Source: an uncultured Porphyromonadaceae bacterium
GTDB lineage: Bacteria > Bacteroidota > Bacteroidia > Bacteroidales > Muribaculaceae
Length of the DNA stretch: 27,639 bases
Assembly (NCBI GenBank): GCA_900548705.1
Contig: URLF01000032.1
Coordinates: 1-27,639 of the forward strand
Direction: 5' to 3'
Shown: positions 7,787-13,975 of the stretch, piece by piece
Layout of the letters: every line of letters begins with the position of its first letter
Numbering within the stretch: position 1 is the stretch's first letter
Made by a program: the position numbers and the translations under genes
The notes under the pieces: model-generated
The model's database searches: none
Told to the model about the DNA's origin: nothing
Seen by the model: only the letters and a program-made list of their open reading frames with translations

Positions 7787-8764
7787 ATGCACATGGCTGA
7801 TGCTCTTGTCTCTCCTCCAGTAGCGATAACCGCAGGTGTGGCGGCTGTGGCGTTGCTCGCCGTCGCCTCCCGCCAGGTAAGGAAAGACTCGCGTCCCTCG
7901 CTTATACCACTCATGGGGGTGCTGGGGGCCTTTGTGTTCGCCGCCCAGATGATAAACTTTGCCATTCCGGGCACAGGGTCGAGCGGCCACATAATCGGAG
8001 GTGTCCTCGTCGCCGCGCTTGTCGGTCCATGGGCGGCCTTCCTGACGATATGCTCGGTGCTGATAATCCAGTGTCTGGTGTTTGCCGACGGTGGAATGCT
8101 GGCTTTGGGATGCAACATCATAAATATGGCTGCGATCTCGACATTGCTGGCCTATCCATTTGTATATAAACCCATCGCAGGGAAGTCAACCAAGCCTTGG
8201 AGGCTGATGCTGGCATCCACGGTGGCTTGCGTCGCCGGTCTGGAGCTGGGAGCTTTTCTGGTGACAGTCGAGACTGAGGCTTCCGGTATCACGGCGTTGC
8301 CGATGTCGACATTCCTGATGTTCATGTTGCCGATACATCTCGTGATCGGTCTTGGGGAAGGCCTTGCCACCGGGGCTGTCCTTTCGTTTGTCGGCGCGTC
8401 ACGGCCCGACCTGCTCGGGGAGCGGTCAGTCGGCGCGAAAAGCTCCGCTTCACATGGCAAACGCCTTTGGCCGGTGCTTGCGTGGTTCGGTGGCGCGGCT
8501 CTCGTGCTTGGTGTCTGCTATGCCTGGATTGCGAGCGGCGATCCCGATGGTCTCGAATGGTCGATAGCGAAAGTGGCCGGCAATGTGGATATGGGTTCCT
8601 TCACTCCCCCCACGGCTGTCATGCCCGATTATGAGAATTCCTTTTCGGGGATTCTCGGAGCTACGATGGTGATAATACTTCTGTGGACACTGACATCTCT
8701 GGTGGCGCGTCGGGCTGACAAACGCCAGCCGGTCGCCGAGAAGGTCAGGGCAAAGGATAAATGA
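7787..8764 (+). CDS. nikMN: ECF nickel transporter substrate-binding component NikMN (CbiMN-like fusion)
   Basis: This is the membrane substrate-binding (S) component of an energy-coupling-factor importer for Ni2+. The N-terminus MHMADALVSP is the family signature; His2 and the free N-terminus form part of the metal site, which fixes the start at 7787. Residues 1-205 form the multi-helix M domain with the conserved GSSGHIIGG and the FADGGMLALGCN segment. The C-terminal part (about 225-325) has two membrane segments flanking a loop with PDGLEW, matching the small N component, so M and N are fused. CbiM homologues take cobalt, but linkage to urease makes nickel the likely metal. nikQ follows after 14 nt. 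Confidence 0.93.
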   Translation: MHMADALVSPPVAITAGVAAVALLAVASRQVRKDSRPSLIPLMGVLGAFVFAAQMINFAIPGTGSSGHIIGGVLVAALVGPWAAFLTICSVLIIQCLVFADGGMLALGCNIINMAAISTLLAYPFVYKPIAGKSTKPWRLMLASTVACVAGLELGAFLVTVETEASGITALPMSTFLMFMLPIHLVIGLGEGLATGAVLSFVGASRPDLLGERSVGAKSSASHGKRLWPVLAWFGGAALVLGVCYAWIASGDPDGLEWSIAKVAGNVDMGSFTPPTAVMPDYENSFSGILGATMVIILLWTLTSLVARRADKRQPVAEKVRAKDK

Positions 8765-8778
8765 CAATCTGACAGGAG

Positions 8779-9573
8779 ATGAGCGTGCATCTGGCAAACC
8801 CGTTGCTCGGAGATGGTTCTGCGACACGAAACCATCTCAGTGACATCGACCCACGGGCGTTGCTGCTTGTGGCAGTCGGGTATGTCGTGACGATGCTCTC
8901 TGTCCCTGTGCTTAACCTGGGCATGCTGATATGGTTCGCGGCTTACCCCGTCGTCATGGCTCCGTTAAGCCATGTCACATATTCCCGCGTGTTCCGCAAG
9001 TCGTTGGTGACCCTCCCGTTTATCCTGCTGATAGGGGTTATGAACCCGTTGTTTGACCAGCGGGTGGCGATGACCGTCTGCGGGGTGGATGTTTCCGCCG
9101 GATGGATTTCGTTCGTTTCAATCATCATCCGTGGATTATTGTCGGTCCAGGCCGCGCTGCTGCTTGTTTATGTGTGCGGTTTCGACGGGGTCTGCCGGGC
9201 GATGGGGCGTTTGGGGTTGCCGTCGGTAATGGTCACGCAGCTGATGATGGTAAGCCGTTACATGCGTACCCTCGGGGAGGAGGCTATCACGATGCAGCGC
9301 GCGCGTCAAGCCAGGGGATATGGACGCAAGAACTATCCGGTCAGGGAATGGGGGCCTTTCATCGGGCAATTGCTGTTGCGCACTGTGGAGCGTGGCGAAC
9401 GGGTCAACAGGGCTATGGTGGCTCGTGGTTTCGACGGGACATTCCCCCAGTCATTCATCCGAGGCAACTCTTCGATGAGCTGGGAAACCAATTCCACAGT
9501 TTTTCTGTTAATATGGGGAGGGGTGATATTCTGCCTCAGATATTTCGACCTCTCGGCTATCTTTTTTGGATGA
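8779..9573 (+). CDS. nikQ: ECF nickel transporter transmembrane component NikQ (CbiQ family)
   Basis: This is the T component that couples the ATPase to the NikM substrate-binding protein in the inner membrane. The 264-residue protein has several N-terminal hydrophobic segments and a charged region with the coupling-helix motifs of the family (AITMQRARQARGY near residue 175 and AMVARGFDG near 215, both containing the Ala-Arg-Gly signature). The ATG at 8779 is preceded by aggag, one of the few clear Shine-Dalgarno-like sites in the window. The stop lies 22 nt before the preferred nikO start. Confidence 0.93.
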   Translation: MSVHLANPLLGDGSATRNHLSDIDPRALLLVAVGYVVTMLSVPVLNLGMLIWFAAYPVVMAPLSHVTYSRVFRKSLVTLPFILLIGVMNPLFDQRVAMTVCGVDVSAGWISFVSIIIRGLLSVQAALLLVYVCGFDGVCRAMGRLGLPSVMVTQLMMVSRYMRTLGEEAITMQRARQARGYGRKNYPVREWGPFIGQLLLRTVERGERVNRAMVARGFDGTFPQSFIRGNSSMSWETNSTVFLLIWGGVIFCLRYFDLSAIFFG

Positions 9574-9595
9574 GCCACCCAAAAAAACGTCACAT

Positions 9596-10300
9596 ATGGC
9601 TGAAGCACTGAAATTTTCCAATCTGCATTATGCCTATCCTGCCGCTGAGGGGGAGGAGGCTTTGCGCGGTGTCTCCTTCTCAATCGGGGAGGGGGAGAAG
9701 GTGGCGTTGCTTGGCCTGAACGGGGCGGGGAAGTCGACCTTGCTGTTACAGACAAACGGGCTGTTGCTGCCCACCTCGGGCACAGTCGAGGTTGCCGGTA
9801 TTCCACTTACAAAGAAAAACCTCGCTGAGGCGAGGCGCAAGGTGGGAATGGTGTTCCAGAATGCCGATGACCAGCTGTTTTCCCCGACGGTATATGCTGA
9901 TGTCGCTTTCGGCCCACAGATGATGAAACTTCCCCGGCAGGAAGTTGACCGGCGTGTGCGCGAGGCCTTGGAGGCCATCGGTGCCATTCATCTTATTGAC
10001 CGCCCTACCACACGGCTCTCCGGTGGCGAACGCCGTATGGTGGCCATCGCGACAGTGCTTTCAATGAATCCCTACATACTCGTCCTGGACGAACCGACCT
10101 CTTACCTCGATCTGAGGGCAAAGAATGCCCTGACCCGTCTTCTTCAGCAGCTTCCTCACGCTATGTTGCTGGCTACCCATAATCTCGACCTGGCCCGCGA
10201 TATTTGTCCCCGGGCCATTCTGCTTGACCAAGGGCGGGTGCTTTTCGATGGACCGACATCCGAGGCTATCTCACGTCTTGTGGATATCGCCGCCATATAA
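9596..10300 (+). CDS. nikO: ECF nickel transporter ATPase NikO (CbiO family)
   Basis: This is the energy-coupling ABC ATPase of the nickel importer, cytoplasmic and bound to NikQ. The 234-residue form begins at ATG 9596 (MAEALKFSNLHYAYP), which gives the standard N-terminus; an upstream in-frame TTG at 9566 would overlap nikQ by 8 nt and is less likely. Visible motifs are Walker A GLNGAGKST (residues 40-48), the Q-loop VFQNADDQLF, the ABC signature LSGGERRMVAIA, Walker B ILVLDEPTS, and the H-loop ATHNLDLA. The gene ends the rightward urease/nickel run, and a strong hairpin follows at 10316-10358. Confidence 0.95.
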   Translation: MAEALKFSNLHYAYPAAEGEEALRGVSFSIGEGEKVALLGLNGAGKSTLLLQTNGLLLPTSGTVEVAGIPLTKKNLAEARRKVGMVFQNADDQLFSPTVYADVAFGPQMMKLPRQEVDRRVREALEAIGAIHLIDRPTTRLSGGERRMVAIATVLSMNPYILVLDEPTSYLDLRAKNALTRLLQQLPHAMLLATHNLDLARDICPRAILLDQGRVLFDGPTSEAISRLVDIAAI

Positions 10301-10315
10301 GTGGATATACGCGGA

Positions 10316-10358
10316 AACATCAAGGCCGCCGGGAATTGTTCCCGGCGGCCTTGATGTT
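10316..10358. terminator. Strong bidirectional terminator hairpin after nikO
   Basis: A perfect 20-bp stem (arms 10316-10335 and 10339-10358) encloses a 3-nt loop and ends in TTTT at 10357-10360. It lies between the convergent nikO and the leftward PepSY-like gene, so it can end transcripts from both sides. Confidence 0.85.
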
Positions 10359-10383
10359 TTCAGATGATGTTGTCGGATGGTTG

Positions 10384-10824
10384 TCAGTCATCGTAACGCT
10401 GGAAATTTCCGGACTTGTCAAATTTCATCTCGACACCGTTGGAGAGTTCGACATCAAATCCGTTTCTCTCTTTGTCGATACCGACGATGCGGGTGCCTTT
10501 CTGGTTTTTGCTGACATAATCCTGAATGGCTTTTGGAACAAATGCTGAAGGAACCGATTTGGAATTGCTGACTTCGACATTCTCCCAGTTGCCGTCACGG
10601 TCGAAACTGATTTCTGTGCCGTCGGTCAGAATTGCCTCGTAGTCGCTCACACGTCCGAAATCCTTGTCAATCTTCACCACACTGACTTTGGCCTTGAAAT
10701 TGTCGGCAATCGTGGTCTGTGCGGCTTTGGGAAGAACCGACGCGTCGTGGGCGTAAGTGTCTCTTGCCTGAGTGCATACTGCAATCCCCATAATTGCAAT
10801 CACGGCGAACAAAAATTTTTTCAT
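10384..10824 (-). CDS. Secreted PepSY-like (DUF2874) protein
   Basis: The 146-residue protein starts with a signal peptide (MKKFLFAVIAIMGIAVCTQA) and has two copies of a short PepSY-like unit: VVKIDKDFGRVSDYEAILTDG with FDRDGNWENV, then IVGIDKERNGFDVELSNG with FDKSGNFQRY. This matches the DUF2874/PepSY-like periplasmic proteins common in Bacteroidales, whose function is not settled (suggested inhibitor or ligand-binding roles). It is transcribed leftward and converges with nikO. The region upstream of its start holds an 8-bp inverted repeat (10826-10833 and 10848-10855) that could be an operator or 5' leader hairpin. Confidence 0.85.
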   Translation of the reverse strand: MKKFLFAVIAIMGIAVCTQARDTYAHDASVLPKAAQTTIADNFKAKVSVVKIDKDFGRVSDYEAILTDGTEISFDRDGNWENVEVSNSKSVPSAFVPKAIQDYVSKNQKGTRIVGIDKERNGFDVELSNGVEMKFDKSGNFQRYDD

Positions 10825-10825
10825 A

Positions 10826-10855
10826 GTTGTAACTGTTACTTATTTATGTTACAAC
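10826..10855 (-). promoter_or_regulatory. Inverted repeat directly upstream of the PepSY-like gene
   Basis: gttgtaac (10826-10833) and gttacaac (10848-10855) are exact reverse complements separated by 14 nt, beginning 2 nt upstream of the start codon. It may be a protein-binding site or a 5' UTR hairpin. No consensus promoter box was found beside it. Confidence 0.3.
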
Positions 10856-10907
10856 GATCTGACCATACTTTTGGTTGCTTTGCTTGGCGGGATTATATGG
10901 ATGACTG

Positions 10908-11507
10908 TCAGCGTAACTGTTTCTGAAACAGAAGGGCGGAAACAAAGCGCTCTCTCCGGCGATACCATGACGGACGTTCACCCACTTGTCGGTAGCCCGC
11001 TTTTCCTCCGAAAAGCCTTATTGACGGCAGGTTGTCGGAGGCGACTTCCGAGGCGATTGTCGCAAGCCCGAGTATGTCGCGGCAATATTCCCCGACAAGT
11101 TCGAGGGCTCGGGTGGCGATTCCCCGGCTGCGCCATTGCGGCGCGACCATAATTCCCACCATAGCCCGGGAATTGACGGGGTCGATGTCATAGAGGTCGA
11201 TTATCCCGCAGGGGATGGGGGAGGACTGGGAATTTTGGGAATTTTGGGAATTTTGGGAAGATTGGGAGGATTGGGAAGATTGCGGGATTGCATTGTCGGG
11301 AGCTGTTGCAAGCTCGATGATTAGCCTGAGTTGGCCGGCGGCGAAAGGGTTCGCGTCATAATCGGTGGCATATTCCCAAAGCTGATGTCTTGACAGCGGC
11401 GCACGGGTTCCCCCGAAAGGCCACATATCCCGGTCATTCTCCCAGATATACAGCCTGTCAACATCCTCCGGCTCCAACGCCCGCAGCCTTACCTCTCCTC
11501 TCTCCAT
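10908..11507 (-). CDS. GNAT-family N-acetyltransferase with a Ser/Asn-Gln repeat insertion
   Basis: The 199-residue protein has the layout of RimJ/RimL-type acetyltransferases: VRLRALEPEDVDRLYIWEND at the N-terminus, the acetyl-CoA loop QWRSRGIA in the middle, and ASDNLPSIRLF..KAGYRQVG near the C-terminus. The acceptor substrate is unknown. A low-complexity insertion at about residues 76-96, made of SSQ and NSQ triplets, lies between two predicted beta strands (LRLIIELA and CGIIDLYDID) where homologues have a short turn. It is encoded by 9-bp tandem units at 11227-11280. The start is ATG at 11507. Confidence 0.85.
   Translation of the reverse strand: MERGEVRLRALEPEDVDRLYIWENDRDMWPFGGTRAPLSRHQLWEYATDYDANPFAAGQLRLIIELATAPDNAIPQSSQSSQSSQNSQNSQNSQSSPIPCGIIDLYDIDPVNSRAMVGIMVAPQWRSRGIATRALELVGEYCRDILGLATIASEVASDNLPSIRLFGGKAGYRQVGERPSWYRRRERFVSALLFQKQLR
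11227..11280. repeat. Six 9-bp tandem units inside the acetyltransferase gene
   Basis: Read on the plus strand, the units are tgggaattt three times, then tgggaagat, tgggaggat and tgggaagat. Each unit adds three residues, so changes in copy number keep the reading frame and alter only loop length. This looks like slipped-strand expansion. Confidence 0.9.
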
Positions 11508-11532
11508 TCTTTTATATTAGATGTTCATTAAT

Positions 11533-11666
11533 CAACCTTGTAGGGACGCGCCGTGGCGCGTCCGCGTCATCGAATGTAATTTCTCACAACCGATACCGGT
11601 TTGCAAAAATACAGTTTTTTATTATATTTGATGTAGTCTTGGGCTAATAATTTGACTACAAGGTTG
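11533..11666. mobile_element. MITE-like 134-bp element with 11-bp terminal inverted repeats
   Basis: The ends caaccttgtag (11533-11543) and ctacaaggttg (11656-11666) are exact reverse complements. Just inside the left end is a GC-rich palindrome, ggacgcgcc-gt-ggcgcgtcc (11544-11563), of the kind seen in dispersed REP-like repeats. The element codes for nothing and contains a rightward Bacteroides-type promoter (11600-11630). No clear target-site duplication is visible. It may be a non-autonomous mobile repeat or a long hairpin-forming intergenic repeat. Confidence 0.5.
11600..11630 (+). promoter_or_regulatory. Bacteroides-type promoter
   Basis: TTTG at 11600-11603 (-33 box) is followed after 19 nt by TATATTTG at 11623-11630, an exact match to the TAnnTTTG -7 consensus of the Bacteroidota primary sigma factor. 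Predicted initiation is near 11637, firing rightward into a gene-free region. The next real start codon is 12114, so it may drive the accessory operon or a separate small RNA. Confidence 0.55.
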
Positions 11667-11767
11667 TTTTTGAGAATTCGCGTGAGGATGGGCAATGGAT
11701 AAGAAATTGGTAGTGTGTTTGGTTACGCTATATTTCTCACGCTTTCAAATAACTCTTTTACTTTGAT

Positions 11768-11777
11768 GCAAAGTTAG
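11768..11777 (-). other. Possible attachment-site core of CTnDOT type
   Basis: On the minus strand this reads CTAACTTTGC, matching nine of ten positions of GTANNTTTGC, the target-core pattern recalled for CTnDOT-type integration. It lies between chromosomal genes and the accessory operon, where an element end is expected. The motif is short and overlaps the promoter -7 consensus, so chance is a real alternative. Confidence 0.25.
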
Positions 11778-11790
11778 CATTTATTTTTGG

Positions 11791-11815
11791 ATTACGCCTC
11801 ATTTCGGGGCGTAAT
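11791..11815 (+). terminator. Terminator-like hairpin in the boundary region
   Basis: attacgcc (11791-11798) pairs with ggcgtaat (11808-11815) and is followed by the T-rich tract tctcttttat. With the promoter at 11600-11630 it would bound a transcript of about 180 nt. Confidence 0.45.
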
Positions 11816-11901
11816 TCTCTTTTATATTGTCTTTTCCGCGTCGCAGAAGCGACTATGCTTCAATAAGAAAGATACAAAATAAGGATACCATCATATCGAG
11901 G

Positions 11902-12076
11902 CGGAGTTTCCATAACCACAGGCAAAGGTAGTCCGTGTTCTTATCAGCCATGCAAGGTCTGGCCCTTCGGGTTTCGTGGAAAAATCTTCCGCGCCCCGAG
12001 GGGCTTGCGGTATTTTTCCCGAAAACCTTGCACGGCTGGAACACGACCTTTTAAGCCTGTAGTTATGGGAACTCCG
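11902..12076 (+). ncRNA. Structured RNA-like element, copy 1
   Basis: This is a long imperfect hairpin with a branched tip. The closing stem pairs 11902-11916 with 12062-12076 and continues through acaggc/gcctgt (11918-11923 and 12055-12060) and aaaggt/accttt (11924-11929 and 12046-12051). Next come cgtgttc/gaacacg (11934-11940 and 12039-12045), cagcc/ggctg (11945-11949 and 12034-12038) and tgcaaggt/accttgca (11951-11958 and 12025-12032). The tip holds a small hairpin ccc-ttc-ggg (11963-11971) and a second arm ggaaaaat/atttttcc (11978-11985 and 12012-12019) capped by ccgc-gccc/gggc-gcgg. A diverged copy with compensatory changes lies at 17002-17181. It ends 37 nt before the start at 12114, so it is probably a 5' leader or a processed RNA. 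I do not recognise a named family. Confidence 0.75.
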
Positions 12077-12091
12077 GCCCCATAAGCCGGA
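12073..12091 (+). promoter_or_regulatory. Alternative hairpin between RNA copy 1 and the next start codon
   Basis: tccggc (12073-12078) pairs with gccgga (12086-12091). The left arm reuses 4 nt of the closing stem of the preceding structured element, so the two pairings partly exclude each other. Such an arrangement would suit a switch or a processing site, 22 nt before the ATG at 12114. Confidence 0.35.
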
Positions 12092-12113
12092 ATAACAAAA
12101 AACAAGATGGTAT

Positions 12114-12935
12114 ATGTCAGAAGCAACAAAGAACAAGTACACCCTTGAAACCCTACACCCGTTGAATGTCTCATACGACAGGGACCATATCCTCAGACAG
12201 CAGGATGTGGATATGGTGAACAGGTTCGTTGAAGTCATTGAAGGCTCACGCTCAAACCTCACGCCTAAGGTCGGAGACAGGATGCGTCATGTTGACCGGG
12301 AAGGAGATTTCTACGGATACGCACTGCTTGAAAATCTCAGAGTTGACGGAATGTCGGTGTGCCTTGCACCATATGTGCCGTTTGTAGGTATCGGCGATCC
12401 TGATATATGGCTAAGCGTCAGTGGAGGTCCGTTCACAAGCATCAATCCGTCTGAAATGAAATTCATCGGATGGGAGGACGGGGTATTCAGCGCATGGGGA
12501 CATTGCGGACCGTGTGCCAACGGAAGCGTGAGATTCATGGCGAAAGTTGCCAAATGGGAATACATTGCTCCGGAACCCCTTTATGGAGATTTCACCACCG
12601 AGACATGGCGCAAACTGTATGTCCGCATCAATGATAACCCTGAATCTCGCTACCGGTATGTCGCCGACGGAACAGCCTTCCGTGACGATGCCGACTTTGA
12701 CAGGTTCAAGAAGAACTATGAAGCGACAGTATTCAATCATTCAGATTCCATGCTGGTTGTATGGTGCTTCCGGGATAAGACCGAGTTCCTACAGGAAGAT
12801 GAATGGAACAGACTTGATTTGCCCATGCAGGAGCGGATGTACAATGGACAACTCGTGAAAGTCAAGATCAAAAAAGACATGGAGCGTCATGTCACCACAT
12901 TCTACCGCATAGAACTACCACCGATAACTTACTAA
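12114..12935 (+). CDS. DUF4121-like protein of Bacteroidales mobile elements
   Basis: The 273-residue soluble protein has no signal peptide or membrane segment. Its opening (YTLETLHPLNVSYDRDHILRQQD), the GDRMRHVDREGDFYGYALLE segment, the WGHCGPCANGSVRFMAKVAKWEY segment with closely spaced Cys residues, and PLYGDFTTETWRKLYV resemble the DUF4121 family found on Bacteroidales conjugative elements. The family has no known function. It is the first gene after structured RNA copy 1 and the first of a rightward operon; the next start is 11 nt downstream. Confidence 0.7.
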   Translation: MSEATKNKYTLETLHPLNVSYDRDHILRQQDVDMVNRFVEVIEGSRSNLTPKVGDRMRHVDREGDFYGYALLENLRVDGMSVCLAPYVPFVGIGDPDIWLSVSGGPFTSINPSEMKFIGWEDGVFSAWGHCGPCANGSVRFMAKVAKWEYIAPEPLYGDFTTETWRKLYVRINDNPESRYRYVADGTAFRDDADFDRFKKNYEATVFNHSDSMLVVWCFRDKTEFLQEDEWNRLDLPMQERMYNGQLVKVKIKKDMERHVTTFYRIELPPITY

Positions 12936-12946
12936 AACCATACAAT

Positions 12947-13687
12947 ATGCAGACATCAACAGCAACACATGCAGGCGGCAAAGCCGACCTGCTTTCCGGT
13001 ATTCTGGGAGTGGAAATCCGGAACGAGGAGAAGATAACGGCTCAGGACAGGCTCTTTTGCGAAAAGCAGCAGGAAATGCTGTACAATGCGCTCGAACAGA
13101 TAGACCAATGGTACGGAATCTTCACAAAAGAGGCCGAGAAATACCGTGAAAGCCACAGGATAAGCTACAAGGAGAACGGCGAAATCAGACACCCTTACTC
13201 AACAGCCGATTCCGAGTATAAGGACTATACCGTCCACACGTTCAAGCCATTCAAGGCCATCAACGAACTTGTATCCTCAAATCTTAACGCCAACAAAGGA
13301 TTTGCCCAAAGGATAATCGGATATTTCAACCGCACATACAATGTGTCGGTACCGGTTCCCGAAATAAACGGGAACACTCTTAAAATGGGTTCTCGTCCGC
13401 ATTACATGACGTATGTGGATGCTGTAATAGAGCATCTCGGAGGACGCAGTTTCCGAAAGACCGCCGAGGAGGAACTCATCAAACGCTTCCACCAACTTGT
13501 GAAGCCAAACCGATGGAGCAAGGTCAAGCCGGAACTGAAAGGCGACAAGATTTCATTTCCTAACATCATTGCCTTCGATAGTTTCTATTACGAATACAAG
13601 CGCACAAACCATGTGCATTACAACGATTGCGAGAAGATATCAACTCTCTGCGAAGGAATCGCTTTCGGTTCAGATGATGTGCTGTGA
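12947..13687 (+). CDS. Unknown protein in the accessory operon
   Basis: The 246-residue protein is soluble and charged with no recognised catalytic motif. The first half is helical and rich in Glu/Gln/Lys (QDRLFCEKQQEMLYNALEQIDQWYGIF), followed by a segment with IIGYFNRTYNVSVPVPEINGN and a Lys-rich C-terminal part. It starts 11 nt after the DUF4121-like gene and ends 12 nt before a small gene, so the three are almost certainly cotranscribed. Conserved spacing suggests a real gene; no function can be assigned. Confidence 0.75.
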   Translation: MQTSTATHAGGKADLLSGILGVEIRNEEKITAQDRLFCEKQQEMLYNALEQIDQWYGIFTKEAEKYRESHRISYKENGEIRHPYSTADSEYKDYTVHTFKPFKAINELVSSNLNANKGFAQRIIGYFNRTYNVSVPVPEINGNTLKMGSRPHYMTYVDAVIEHLGGRSFRKTAEEELIKRFHQLVKPNRWSKVKPELKGDKISFPNIIAFDSFYYEYKRTNHVHYNDCEKISTLCEGIAFGSDDVL

Positions 13688-13699
13688 GGAGACTCCAAA

Positions 13700-13885
13700 A
13701 TGGTTATACGCCTGAATCAGGATAATGTGGATATATCAGGCTGGTATGACCTCACAACGGTCAACGCTACCGGAATTAAGTTCTTCCGTAACGGGCGCGT
13801 GGATGTCAGATTCAAAAATAGAGAGGCGGCAAGCCTGTGTTTCAACCGTCTCCGCCTTGACGAACTGCGTTTACAGGAGGAGTAG
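13700..13885 (+). CDS. Small unknown protein (61 residues)
   Basis: The short frame begins 12 nt after the previous stop. The product is MVIRLNQDNVDISGWYDLTT, followed by a predicted beta-rich segment FFRNGRVDVRFKNREAA and a Leu-rich helix. The balanced composition and operon position support it. It has no recognised family. It is followed by a 90-nt gap with a hairpin leading to the methyltransferase-helicase gene. Confidence 0.6.
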   Translation: MVIRLNQDNVDISGWYDLTTVNATGIKFFRNGRVDVRFKNREAASLCFNRLRLDELRLQEE

Positions 13886-13912
13886 ACAATCATAACAGAG
13901 AACAGACAGCAG

Positions 13913-13946
13913 GAAGCACGGATATCGGCAACGGTGTCCGTGCTTC
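13913..13946 (+). promoter_or_regulatory. Leader hairpin before the methyltransferase-helicase gene
   Basis: gaagcacgga (13913-13922) and tccgtgcttc (13937-13946) are exact reverse complements with a 14-nt loop, ending 29 nt before the ATG at 13976. No T tract follows. It may be an attenuator, processing site or operator controlling the large gene. Confidence 0.5.
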
Positions 13947-13975
13947 CCCATTTAGAACCATATCCCAAGACGATC

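Larger units (their letters stand above)
11667..11901. other. Gene-free stretch at the chromosome/conjugative-element boundary
   Basis: No convincing coding frame lies here. Visible structure comprises a 7-bp inverted repeat gcgtgag/ctcacgc (11680-11686 and 11736-11742), a palindrome actttg-atg-caaagt around 11760-11774, a terminator-like hairpin (11791-11815) and a small hairpin gtcgc-agaa-gcgac (11840-11853). Composition shifts to AT-rich. The junction between the chromosome and the conjugative element probably lies in or near this stretch. Confidence 0.5.

Noticed and set aside
9566..9595. TTG start for nikO overlapping nikQ
   Set aside because: The added ten residues are not typical of CbiO/NikO, while ATG 9596 gives the standard N-terminus.
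11227..11280. CRISPR-like array
   Set aside because: The units are contiguous 9-mers with no spacers and lie inside a coding frame.
11891..12262. Minus-strand open frames across structured element copy 1
   Set aside because: They arise from the palindromic element and overlap the start of the DUF4121-like gene; no family resemblance.
13934..13975. GTG start for the methyltransferase-helicase gene
   Set aside because: It lies within the loop and arm of a perfect hairpin; ATG 13976 is the more natural start.
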